A DNA stretch of 6,780 nucleotides from Pseudomonadota bacterium (GTDB lineage: Bacteria; Pseudomonadota; Gammaproteobacteria; Xanthomonadales; Xanthomonadaceae): the NCBI GenBank assembly GCA_023457475.1, contig JAEWLO010000095.1, forward strand, positions 1 to 6,780, written 5' to 3'. A program made the position numbers and the translations under genes. Shown here one piece after another: positions 1 to 6,498 of the stretch (its first letter is position 1; every line of letters begins with the position of its first letter). The notes under the pieces are model-generated. The model had not been told where the DNA came from and made no database searches. It saw only the letters and a list, made by a program, of their open reading frames with translations.

Positions 1-64
1 CCGCCGGACGGACCCGGCCCGCTCCCGGCCGGCCCGGCGCCACGCCGCCTGCCCGGTGCAATGA
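1..64 (+). other. GC-rich left edge, possibly the 3' end of an upstream gene
   Basis: One forward frame (starting at base 2) stays open from the window edge to a TGA at 62-64. It would encode about 20 residues rich in Arg, Ala and Pro, ending in Cys-Pro-Val-Gln. In VirB/D4 loci the gene before virB4 is usually virB3, so this could be its C-terminus, but the peptide has no VirB3 signature that I can recognise. The stretch could equally be non-coding. The stop lies 36 bases before the virB4 start, which would suit an operon. Confidence 0.2.
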
Positions 65-90
65 ACGCACCATCCTCGCAGTACCTCATT

Positions 91-95
91 GGAAG
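91..95 (+). promoter_or_regulatory. Ribosome binding site deciding the virB4 start
   Basis: GGAAG at 91-95 lies 5 bases before the ATG at 101. The frame also opens at a TTG at 89, but that start would place the Shine-Dalgarno-like sequence inside the coding region, so the ATG at 101 is preferred. Confidence 0.6.
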
Positions 96-100
96 CCGTC

Positions 101-2548
101 ATGTTCACGCCCGATACCTCCATCAGCGAATTCCTTCCCCTGTCCACCCATGTGGCACCGACGGTCGTCAAGACCACGGGCGGCGATTTCCTGTTGACCT
201 GGCACCTGGAAGGCCTGCCTTTCGTGGGCCGCGAGGACTGGGAGCTCGAACATCGGCACAACACATTCAACCGCCTGCTGCAGACCCTGCGTGCACCGGA
301 CTTCGTCAATGTCGCCTTCTGGGTGCACGACATCCGCCGCCGTCGCACGCTCAACACCAAGCGGCGCTTCAACCAGAAGTTCAACCAGGACGTCTCCGAC
401 CAGTACATGGGCATGCTGTCCTCGCAGCGCACCATGCAGAACGAGCTGTACCTGACCATGATCTACCGTCCCGTGGTGGCCGGTAAGCGCTTCATGGACA
501 AATCCTCCAGCGTGACCCAGCTGCAGGCCGAGCAGGACCAGTCGGTAGCCAAGCTGCTCGAAATGGCCGGCAACGTCGAAGCCGTGATCCGCGATTATTC
601 GCCGTACCGCATGGGAATGTACGAAGCCAAGAACGGCATGGTGTTCTCGGAAACCCTGGAGTTCTTCGGCTACCTGCTCAACCGCGTGGACGAGCCGGTG
701 CCGGTGCTGTCCGCCCCGGTGAAGGACTACCTGCCGATCAGCCGCCACATGTTCTCGGCCAAGACCGGCGATTTCGTGATCAGTACGCCCAACGGCGTGA
801 ACCACTTCGGCGCGATCCTCAACATCAAGGAATACGCCGAGGGCACCTATCCGGGCGTGCTCAACGGGCTGAAGTATCTGGACTTCGAGTACGTCATCAC
901 CCATTCCTTCAGCCCGATGGGCCGACAGGACGCGCTCAAGGTGCTGGACCGCACGAAGGGAATGATGATCTCGTCGGGTGACAAGGCGGTCAGCCAGATC
1001 GTGGAGATGGACCAGGCGATGGACCAGCTGGCGTCCGGAAACTTCGTGCTGGGCGAGTACCACTTCATCATGGCCATCTACGCCGACAGCCAGGAAAAGC
1101 TGGCCCAGAACCTGGCCAGCACGCGCGCGGAACTGTCCAATGCCGGCTTCGTCTCGGTGAAGGAGGACCTGGCGGTCACCGCCTCGTTCTACTCCCAGTT
1201 CCCGGCCAACTGGCGCTACCGCACCCGCCTGGCCAACGTGAGTTCGCTGAACTTCCTCGGCCTGTCGCCGCTGCACAACTTCGCCACCGGCAAGCAGCAC
1301 AACAACCCGTGGGGCGACTGTGTCACCACGCTGCAGACCACCAACGGGCAGCCGTACTACTTCAACTTCCACGCCACGCACCCGTCGGAAAACTCGCTGG
1401 GTGAGAAGGCGATCGCCAACACCATGGTGATCGGCAAGTCCGGTACCGGCAAGACCGCGCTGATCAACTTCCTGCTCAGCCAGGTGCAGCAATACGAGCC
1501 GTCCCCGACCATCTTCTTCTTCGACAAGGACCGCGGTGCGGAAATCTTCGTCCGCGCCTGTGGCGGCAACTATCTTGCGCTGGAGAACGGCCAGCCCACC
1601 GGCTTCAACCCGTTCCAGTGCGAGAACAGCGAGGCCAACGTGCAGTTCCTGGCCGACCTGGTCAAGGTGCTGGCCGGCAAGGCGGAGTACAGCGCCCGCG
1701 AGGAGGAGGACATCTTCCGCGCGGTGGAGAACATGCTGGATACGCCCAAGCACCTGCGCAGCATGACCAACTTCCAGAAGAGCCTGCCCAACATGGGGGA
1801 CGACGGCCTGTATGCGCGCATGCGCCGCTGGACGTCCGGCAACTCCCTGGGCTGGGTGTTCGACAACCCGGTGGATACCGTTGACCTGACCCGTGCCAAC
1901 ATCATCGGCTTCGACTACACCGACATCATCGACAACCCCGAAGTGCGCGTGCCGGTCATCAACTACCTGCTGCACCGGCTGGAATCGCTGATCGACGGTC
2001 GTCCACTGATCTACGTGATGGACGAGTTCTGGAAGATCCTGGACGGCGAGGGTGGTCTGAAGGAGTTCGCCAAGAACAAGCAGAAGACCATCCGTAAGCA
2101 GAACGGCCTGGGCATCTTCGCCACGCAGAGCCCGGAGGATGCGCTGAAGAGCGATATCGCCGCCGCGCTGATCGAACAGACCGCCACGCTGATCCTGCTG
2201 CCCAACCCCAATGCCAGCCGCGCCGACTACATCGACGGCCTGAAGCTGACGGAGTCCGAGTTCAAGGTGGTGACCGCCCTGGACGAGCGCTCGCGCTGCT
2301 TCCTGGTCAAGCAGGGCCACGCCGCCAGCGTGTGCCAGCTCAACCTGCGCGGCATGGACGACATTCTGTCGGTGATCTCGGCCTCCACCGACAATATCGA
2401 TGTGATGCACCGGGTCCTGCTTGACGCTGCGCAGCGCGAGAAGGTGTCCCAGGCCGACCTCACGCCGGAACAATGGCTCGAAGAGTTCTACAAGAAGCGC
2501 AAGGGCTCGGGAAAGCCCGCAGGAAACCGCCAGGAAGCTGCCGCCTGA
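101..2548 (+). CDS. virB4: VirB4 type IV secretion ATPase
   Basis: This 815-residue protein is the VirB4/TrbE/CagE family ATPase, which sits on the cytoplasmic face of the inner membrane and powers pilus assembly and substrate transfer. The N-terminal half (to about residue 420) corresponds to the family's partner-binding domain. The C-terminal half is the RecA-like motor: Walker A GKSGTGKT at residues 445-452, Walker B with the run LIYVMDE ending in D641-E642, and the VirB4-typical FATQSPED at 673-680. A conserved-looking FFFDKDRGAE segment follows Walker A at about 472-481. Length is normal for the family and no frameshift is seen. The ATG at 101 is chosen over a TTG at 89 because GGAAG precedes it by 5 bases. 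virB5 follows after 53 bases. Leucine codons are almost all CTG or CTC; I found a single in-frame TTG. Confidence 0.96.
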   Translation: MFTPDTSISEFLPLSTHVAPTVVKTTGGDFLLTWHLEGLPFVGREDWELEHRHNTFNRLLQTLRAPDFVNVAFWVHDIRRRRTLNTKRRFNQKFNQDVSDQYMGMLSSQRTMQNELYLTMIYRPVVAGKRFMDKSSSVTQLQAEQDQSVAKLLEMAGNVEAVIRDYSPYRMGMYEAKNGMVFSETLEFFGYLLNRVDEPVPVLSAPVKDYLPISRHMFSAKTGDFVISTPNGVNHFGAILNIKEYAEGTYPGVLNGLKYLDFEYVITHSFSPMGRQDALKVLDRTKGMMISSGDKAVSQIVEMDQAMDQLASGNFVLGEYHFIMAIYADSQEKLAQNLASTRAELSNAGFVSVKEDLAVTASFYSQFPANWRYRTRLANVSSLNFLGLSPLHNFATGKQHNNPWGDCVTTLQTTNGQPYYFNFHATHPSENSLGEKAIANTMVIGKSGTGKTALINFLLSQVQQYEPSPTIFFFDKDRGAEIFVRACGGNYLALENGQPTGFNPFQCENSEANVQFLADLVKVLAGKAEYSAREEEDIFRAVENMLDTPKHLRSMTNFQKSLPNMGDDGLYARMRRWTSGNSLGWVFDNPVDTVDLTRANIIGFDYTDIIDNPEVRVPVINYLLHRLESLIDGRPLIYVMDEFWKILDGEGGLKEFAKNKQKTIRKQNGLGIFATQSPEDALKSDIAAALIEQTATLILLPNPNASRADYIDGLKLTESEFKVVTALDERSRCFLVKQGHAASVCQLNLRGMDDILSVISASTDNIDVMHRVLLDAAQREKVSQADLTPEQWLEEFYKKRKGSGKPAGNRQEAAA

Positions 2549-2601
2549 CCGGTCCCCCGGCCGCCAGGACACCGCACCCGCCGCATTCGTTGGAGATAAC
2601 C

Positions 2602-3420
2602 ATGACCATCGCCAAGACCCCCAAGAAGAACCGCCGCCACTTCAACTTCCGCCTTGCCGCGCTCTCGCTGGTCGGCGCGCTGATGTGCAACGCGCCGGCA
2701 CCCGCCTACACCATGCCGGTGGTGGAAGTCGGCCCGAACGTGTTCCAGTCGATCATGAACCAGATCAATACATACAAGGCCGAGATCATCGCGGCAGGTT
2801 CCAAGGCGCAGGATGCCGCCGAGTACATCGAGCAGCGCACGCGCTGGATCCGGACGCTGCAGCAGTACATGCAGGCCCTGGTTCAGGTGCAGGCGGTCCT
2901 CAACGACTTCGGAATGCCCATGGGCATCAACCTCGCCGAAGTCGACGAACAGTATCTGGTCAAGGAGAGCTGCGGGCAGGGCAATGATTTCAGTCCGATG
3001 GGTCTGTTCAAGACGTTTGTGTTCGACCCGCAGGCGGATTTCAAGAGCCAGCAGACCCAGATCTGCGTGAACATTCGAATGATGCAGAACCGCAAGTACA
3101 ACGAGGCGGTCAAGTTCATGAACGAGTCGGTCCCGAACATGATGGATTCGCTGGACCGCATCTTCAAGCTGCGCATCTTCAGCAACAACCAAGGCAATGT
3201 CCAAGGTACTGACAGTGAATCGATGCGTCTGGCCAACGACCTTGCGGTCCAGGCCCAGGTGTGGGATTCGCGCATGCGCTCGTACGATGCCTACATCGAG
3301 GTGATGGAGGCCAATCAGAAGGTTGTCGCGCAGAACGCCTTGAAGGGCGACACCACCAAAAACATCATCGGCGACCTGGTCAAAACCGCGGCCCTGAAGG
3401 GCGCGCTGAGCATCAAGTAA
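2602..3420 (+). CDS. virB5: VirB5-like exported type IV secretion protein
   Basis: This 272-residue protein has a signal peptide: a Lys/Arg-rich start (residues 5-17), a hydrophobic core at 18-31 and an A-P-A cleavage site after A35. The mature part is mainly predicted helical, with Gln/Asn-rich amphipathic stretches (about 45-110 and 160-255), as in VirB5/TrbJ proteins, the minor pilus components that sit at the pilus tip and help contact target cells. VirB5 proteins diverge strongly, so position between virB4 and virB6 supports the call as much as sequence does. The mature protein has two cysteines, C124 and C155, flanking the central segment, which could form a disulfide. The start is the ATG with GGAG at 2592-2595, 6 bases upstream; the frame extends further upstream, but that would bury the signal peptide. 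Cys29 is not in a lipobox context. Confidence 0.82.
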   Translation: MTIAKTPKKNRRHFNFRLAALSLVGALMCNAPAPAYTMPVVEVGPNVFQSIMNQINTYKAEIIAAGSKAQDAAEYIEQRTRWIRTLQQYMQALVQVQAVLNDFGMPMGINLAEVDEQYLVKESCGQGNDFSPMGLFKTFVFDPQADFKSQQTQICVNIRMMQNRKYNEAVKFMNESVPNMMDSLDRIFKLRIFSNNQGNVQGTDSESMRLANDLAVQAQVWDSRMRSYDAYIEVMEANQKVVAQNALKGDTTKNIIGDLVKTAALKGALSIK

Positions 3421-3435
3421 TCGTGCGGGCACAAC

Positions 3436-3459
3436 GGGCTGGCAAGGCATTGCCGGCTC
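3436..3459 (+). other. Hairpin in the virB5-virB6 gap
   Basis: The arms 3436-3445 and 3450-3459 pair over 10 base pairs (two of them G-U in RNA) around a GGCA loop. It starts 16 bases after the virB5 stop. No T-tract follows, so it does not look like a standard intrinsic terminator. It could be an RNA-stability or processing element, or a partial attenuator between the two genes. Confidence 0.5.
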
Positions 3460-3479
3460 CTTGCAGTAGCAGTATCACC

Positions 3480-3485
3480 AAGGGA
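3480..3485 (+). promoter_or_regulatory. Ribosome binding site deciding the virB6 start
   Basis: AAGGGA at 3480-3485 is 8 bases from the ATG at 3494 but only 2 bases from an in-frame GTG at 3488. The spacing favours the ATG. Confidence 0.55.
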
Positions 3486-3493
3486 TTGTGGAA

Positions 3494-4645
3494 ATGACGA
3501 TCAGGTCGATTGCCGGTTTTGATTTCTCGGGCGGATTGCAGGATCTTCTGGGCTACGCCACGCGTATCCAGTCGATTGGCGACTTCGTGTTCTTCAAGCT
3601 GATCATGGATTATCTGCGTGAGCGGATAAACGACTTTGGCATCGACATGATGGGGCGCATGATGTCCTGGGTCGGCGGCATCGCGCTGGTCCTCATGACG
3701 CTGTGGGTGCTCATCCAGGGTTACCGCATCATCACGGGTCAAAGCCGTGATTCGATGATGGCGCTGGTGACCAACATGGCGCGAGCGGCCTTGATCATCA
3801 GTGTCGCGACATCCATGGCCATGTTCGGCACCAGCGTAAGCGATTTCCTGACCAAGGACGTCAACGGGCTGATCACGCGCGTGGTGACCGGTGACGGCGA
3901 CACCGCCGAAGAACAGATCGACAAGAGCCTGGCATGGATGCAGGTTGCGTTGTCGAGCATCGACGCCATCAAGGTGCTCGACGACGGCGGACTGCGCGAA
4001 GAGAAGACGCGCGCCATGTGGTTCATCGGCATAGGCACGGGCGGCCCCGCCGTGACGGCCGGCGCGATGTTGCTGATGTATCAGGTGGCCATGGCGCTGT
4101 TTGTCGGATTCGGACCACTTTTCATTCTGTGTCTGCTGTTCGACCAGACCAAGCAGTTGTTCCAGAAGTGGCTTTTCTACGGCATAGGAACCATGTTCTC
4201 GATGGCGGTGCTTGCCGCCATGGTTTCCATCGCGTTGGACATGGTCATACGTGTGTCGGCAGCGTTCTGGACATCGTCCTTGATCAACAGCTTCTTCCTG
4301 AAGGATGCGATGAGTGACGGCATGACCAGCCAGGCGATGCAGCAGGGCGGCATGGGGTTGATCCTGACGACGCTGATTCTGACTGCACCCCCAATGGCCC
4401 AGTTCTTCTTCCAGGGAACGCTGGGCAGCTTCATGGCATATTCGCAGATAGGTGGCTCGGCAGCCGCAGGGCCGCAGGGCCAGCCGCCGGGTTCGTACAC
4501 GCCGGCGCAGTCCACGAACACGACCGGTGCACCTGCACCTGTCCAGACCCAGGATCACGGAGGTCGCGTTGTGGGTGGTGGCAGCCCCATGGGTCCGATG
4601 GATGCATCTGGCCAAGGAAAATTCGGCAACGCGCCTACAAGGTAA
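3494..4645 (+). CDS. virB6: VirB6 (TrbL/VirB6 family) inner-membrane channel protein
   Basis: This 383-residue polytopic protein belongs to the TrbL/VirB6 family, the inner-membrane component that substrates pass on their way through the type IV machine. Hydrophobic segments lie at about residues 57-80, 96-112, 177-199, 200-217, 228-252 and 286-306. The region around FVGFGPLFILCLLFDQTKQL, followed by a Trp at 226, is the family's most recognisable feature. A large loop with charged residues separates segments 2 and 3 (about 113-176). After residue 320 the protein ends in a 60-residue low-complexity tail rich in Gly, Pro, Gln and Thr. The ATG at 3494 is preferred to a GTG at 3488 on ribosome-binding-site spacing. 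Eight leucines use TTG, a codon nearly absent from virB4, so base use shifts here. Confidence 0.92.
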   Translation: MTIRSIAGFDFSGGLQDLLGYATRIQSIGDFVFFKLIMDYLRERINDFGIDMMGRMMSWVGGIALVLMTLWVLIQGYRIITGQSRDSMMALVTNMARAALIISVATSMAMFGTSVSDFLTKDVNGLITRVVTGDGDTAEEQIDKSLAWMQVALSSIDAIKVLDDGGLREEKTRAMWFIGIGTGGPAVTAGAMLLMYQVAMALFVGFGPLFILCLLFDQTKQLFQKWLFYGIGTMFSMAVLAAMVSIALDMVIRVSAAFWTSSLINSFFLKDAMSDGMTSQAMQQGGMGLILTTLILTAPPMAQFFFQGTLGSFMAYSQIGGSAAAGPQGQPPGSYTPAQSTNTTGAPAPVQTQDHGGRVVGGGSPMGPMDASGQGKFGNAPTR

Positions 4646-4681
4646 ATGCTGAAGTTGGAGTTGTGTGGAAACAATACACCC

Positions 4682-4686
4682 GGAGG
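4682..4686 (+). promoter_or_regulatory. Ribosome binding site deciding the DUF4189 gene start
   Basis: GGAGG at 4682-4686 lies 4 bases before the ATG at 4691. An earlier in-frame ATG at 4646 abuts the virB6 stop codon, but I see no comparable site before it, and using it would add 15 residues ahead of the signal peptide. Confidence 0.65.
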
Positions 4687-4690
4687 TCGC

Positions 4691-5227
4691 ATGCGAGTTT
4701 TGATGCTGTTGGTACTGATCGCCGCGTCGCCGTTGGCGTTTGCCGAGGGTCGCTGTCCTCCTGGTCAGTACCCCATCGGTGGCGGCGGTGCGGGCGGATG
4801 TGCGCCGATTCCTGCGGGGTCGTCGGGCGATACCCCACGAAGCGTGCCGACGGGCGAATGGGAGACCCGCTGGGGTGCCATTGCTGAAGAGTCTGCCCCT
4901 CGTTCCCCCGGTACGCCGCTGGCCACCGGCGTTTCCGAGTCGAAGAAGTCGAAGCGGGAAGCGACAAAGGTTGCGCTGGATGAATGCAAGAAGGTCGGCG
5001 GACAGAAATGCACGATTTCGCTGACGTATTACAACCAGTGCGTGGCGCTTGCAGATCCCGTGATGGAGCAGTTGAGGTCCAAGGGAGGCAAGTCGACGGG
5101 CTATCGCGCTGAGACGGCCGATCTCGCAAAGTCGTTGGCGCTCAAGGAGTGCGAGGGTCTGGATGGCGGTCAGAAGTGCCGCATCATCTATTCTGCCTGC
5201 AGTCTTTCCGAGTTCAAGAAGTACTGA
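4691..5227 (+). CDS. Exported cysteine-rich DUF4189 protein in the virB operon
   Basis: This 178-residue protein starts with a clear signal peptide, cleaved after A-F-A at residue 18, so the product should reach the periplasm or beyond. Cys22 is not in a lipobox, so a lipoprotein is unlikely. Residues 23-60 are Gly/Pro/Ser-rich. From W61-G-A-I-A onward it matches the DUF4189 pattern: two similar units, each with an Ala-rich helix followed by Leu-x-Glu/Asp-x-Cys or similar, then a Gly-Gly-Gln-Lys-Cys turn (C99/C107 and C154/C163), and the sequence YYNQCVALA between them. There are eight cysteines (22, 37, 99, 107, 117, 154, 163, 170), an even number that suits disulfides. DUF4189 has no function that I know of. 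The gene begins 45 bases after virB6 and has the same TTG-leucine tendency, so it is probably co-transcribed. Accessory or immunity roles are inference. Confidence 0.85.
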   Translation: MRVLMLLVLIAASPLAFAEGRCPPGQYPIGGGGAGGCAPIPAGSSGDTPRSVPTGEWETRWGAIAEESAPRSPGTPLATGVSESKKSKREATKVALDECKKVGGQKCTISLTYYNQCVALADPVMEQLRSKGGKSTGYRAETADLAKSLALKECEGLDGGQKCRIIYSACSLSEFKKY

Positions 5228-5231
5228 GCAG

Positions 5232-5306
5232 GTGCGTCTGCGGACGGGCGCAATCGCTGGAATAGTGTGAACTCTGTCTTGTTTTGCTCGACGTGCGTCG
5301 GCGGAC
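5232..5306 (+). repeat. 14-base direct repeat, two copies
   Basis: GTGCGTCTGCGGAC at 5232-5245 and GTGCGTCGGCGGAC at 5293-5306 match at 13 of 14 bases, with 61 bases from start to start. Each copy contains GTC-N4-GAC, a small palindrome. Both lie in the gap upstream of the 343-residue gene, where they could be a paired operator. Chance similarity in GC-rich DNA is not excluded. Confidence 0.45.
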
Positions 5307-5359
5307 ATTTCGCGCCTGGTGTAGGGTGTCGCCGTCGATAGCAAGACGCAGGGTAGTAC

Positions 5360-5378
5360 AGGGGGCTGAATGCCCCCT
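5360..5378 (+). other. GC hairpin ahead of the 343-residue gene
   Basis: AGGGGGC at 5360-5366 pairs with GCCCCCT at 5372-5378 around the 5-base loop TGAAT. No T-tract follows, so it is a weak terminator candidate for the virB operon. It ends 29 bases before the next ATG and could instead be a 5' leader structure of that gene. Confidence 0.5.
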
Positions 5379-5407
5379 CATTCCACTCCAGATTCAAGGA
5401 CGAAAAC

Positions 5408-6439
5408 ATGCGCAACGCATCGCTCCATCCGCTGCACGACCGTGCCCGTCGTTCTCTCTCTTTGCTTGTCCTGATGCCGTTCGCGCTGGCAACCGCGCAG
5501 GCGCAGACCGCGGCGCTCGTCGACGCACCGGCACCTGTGGAAGCTTCGGTGGAAGCGCCCGAGGCCACTCCGCCCGCACTGCGCCCCCTCGTAATCCCCG
5601 TACCTGCAAACGATGACTACGCCATCGAGCGTCAGATGGGCGCGCGGTGCCCCAATGATCTGGCTGCACGGCTGGATACACAGGAACATCTGCTGACCGG
5701 TGCCTGCCTCGGCACGATGCCGGCGCACCTTGCGAACGTGCTCAAGGCCATCCCCGAACAGCAGCTGCTGTTGCCGCGTGCGACACGCGAGCGTCAGCTC
5801 CGCCAGAAGGCGTGGTTCAAGTCCGTGCCCGGCTACGGTGAGCGTCCGGACTTCCTGGCCGTGCAGAATGGCCTGTGGGTGCGCTCGTTCGAAGGTGCCG
5901 ATGCGGCGACCACGGTGTACCTGGTCTCCGGCCCGTTCACTTGTCTGGACGGTCGCTACGCCGATGCCGACGCCGGAAAGACGATGCGCCTTCCTACAGG
6001 GGGCTGCCGCGAGGCGCTGGTCGAGCAGCGCGTCTATCGGGTGACCGAAAACGCCGCACCGGTTGATATCACAGCCGAGGTGATGCCGGCTGCGCCGCGG
6101 GTGTCCGATGCGGACAGGAAGCGCTTCGGCGTGGAGGCCGCAGATGTGGCACTGGACGCGGGCAAGCTGCAGTACGGCCCGGCCATGCGCTGGTACGCCG
6201 CCATCTCGACGGAGGGCAAGCCCGAGCCGCGCACCTACGGCGAATGGGGGCGCCTGCACCTGGGCTTCGTGGTGTGGAACGGCGAGCGCTTTGAAGCGCG
6301 CGATACCGTGCCGCGCAGCCTGTGGGCCTGCGACCCGGTGGCCACCGGTGATGCGGCGTGCAGCGGCTACGCCGACGCCGGGCGTGATCCGTTCGTGGTC
6401 AATTCGGCGGCGGTGGCAGGCCAAAGCGCCACGCCGTAA
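5408..6439 (+). CDS. Exported protein of unknown family, 343 residues
   Basis: I do not recognise this protein's family. It begins with a signal peptide (Arg-rich n-region to residue 15, hydrophobic core 17-30, cleavage after A-Q-A at 32), followed by an Ala/Pro/Glu/Val-rich linker to about residue 60. The remaining 280 residues look globular, with no transmembrane segment. Six cysteines (81, 100, 179, 200, 308, 318) fall into three spaced pairs, which suggests disulfides formed in the periplasm. A Trp/Tyr-rich stretch at about 255-310 (GPAMRWYAA, then GRLHLGFVVWNGERFEARD) looks like a beta-rich end domain. No catalytic motif is evident. The start is supported by AAGGA 7 bases upstream. It follows the DUF4189 gene by 180 bases in the same direction, so a link with the secretion system is possible but not shown. 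GC-rich codon use resembles virB4 more than virB6. Confidence 0.75.
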   Translation: MRNASLHPLHDRARRSLSLLVLMPFALATAQAQTAALVDAPAPVEASVEAPEATPPALRPLVIPVPANDDYAIERQMGARCPNDLAARLDTQEHLLTGACLGTMPAHLANVLKAIPEQQLLLPRATRERQLRQKAWFKSVPGYGERPDFLAVQNGLWVRSFEGADAATTVYLVSGPFTCLDGRYADADAGKTMRLPTGGCREALVEQRVYRVTENAAPVDITAEVMPAAPRVSDADRKRFGVEAADVALDAGKLQYGPAMRWYAAISTEGKPEPRTYGEWGRLHLGFVVWNGERFEARDTVPRSLWACDPVATGDAACSGYADAGRDPFVVNSAAVAGQSATP

Positions 6440-6447
6440 ACGTGCCG

Positions 6448-6470
6448 GTAGCGCCGGCCGTTGGCCGGCC
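6448..6470 (+). repeat. GTAG-type extragenic palindrome (SMAG-like)
   Basis: GTAG at 6448-6451 is followed by a perfect 7-base-pair stem, GCCGGCC (6453-6459) and GGCCGGC (6463-6469), with the loop GTT. This is the form I recall for SMAG elements, the GTAG repeats scattered through S. maltophilia genomes and often placed just after genes. It begins 8 bases after the stop of the 343-residue gene, between convergent genes, and could act as a transcript-end or stability element. Confidence 0.75.
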
Positions 6471-6476
6471 CAGGGA

Positions 6477-6497
6477 GGGCGTCACCCCTCGACGCCC
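6477..6497. terminator. Hairpin between convergent genes, candidate terminator
   Basis: GGGCGTC at 6477-6483 and GACGCCC at 6491-6497 form a perfect 7-base-pair stem with a 7-base loop. It lies one base beyond the stop codon of the minus-strand DUF1653 gene and 7 bases from the stem of the GTAG palindrome. Neither side has a T-tract, so it is not a textbook intrinsic terminator, but its place suits a 3' end structure for both genes. Confidence 0.45.
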
Positions 6498-6498
6498 A

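Larger units (their letters stand above)
5228..5407 (+). promoter_or_regulatory. Intergenic region, possible control region of the 343-residue gene
   Basis: This 180-base gap is the longest in the window and separates the virB genes from the next + strand gene. It holds a near-identical 14-base direct repeat and a 7-base-pair hairpin, entered separately. AAGGA at 5396-5400 is the ribosome binding site of the downstream gene, 7 bases before its ATG. I looked for a sigma-70 promoter and found no convincing -35/-10 pair, so promoter function is inferred from the gap length and the repeat only. Confidence 0.35.

Noticed and set aside
86..2572. Very long minus-strand open frame opposite virB4 (and similar ones opposite virB5, at 3413-5344 and at 5378-6424)
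   Set aside because: Composition is dominated by His, Arg, Val, Leu and Gly as expected from the complement of GC-rich codons; no motif is seen, and the + strand genes have clear family features.
4646..4690. Earlier in-frame ATG directly after the virB6 stop as start of the DUF4189 gene
   Set aside because: It would add 15 polar residues before the signal peptide, while GGAGG is ideally placed for the ATG at 4691.
5995..6006. A 12-base sequence (TACAGGGGGCTG) identical to 5357-5368, the 5' arm of the hairpin ahead of the same gene
   Set aside because: The second copy is inside coding sequence in a normal context; pairing between the sites is conceivable but a chance match is the simpler reading.
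5408..6439. Idea that the 343-residue protein is a T4SS-delivered antibacterial effector
   Set aside because: It has an N-terminal signal peptide, no recognisable XVIPCD-like C-terminus and no visible toxin or hydrolase motif.
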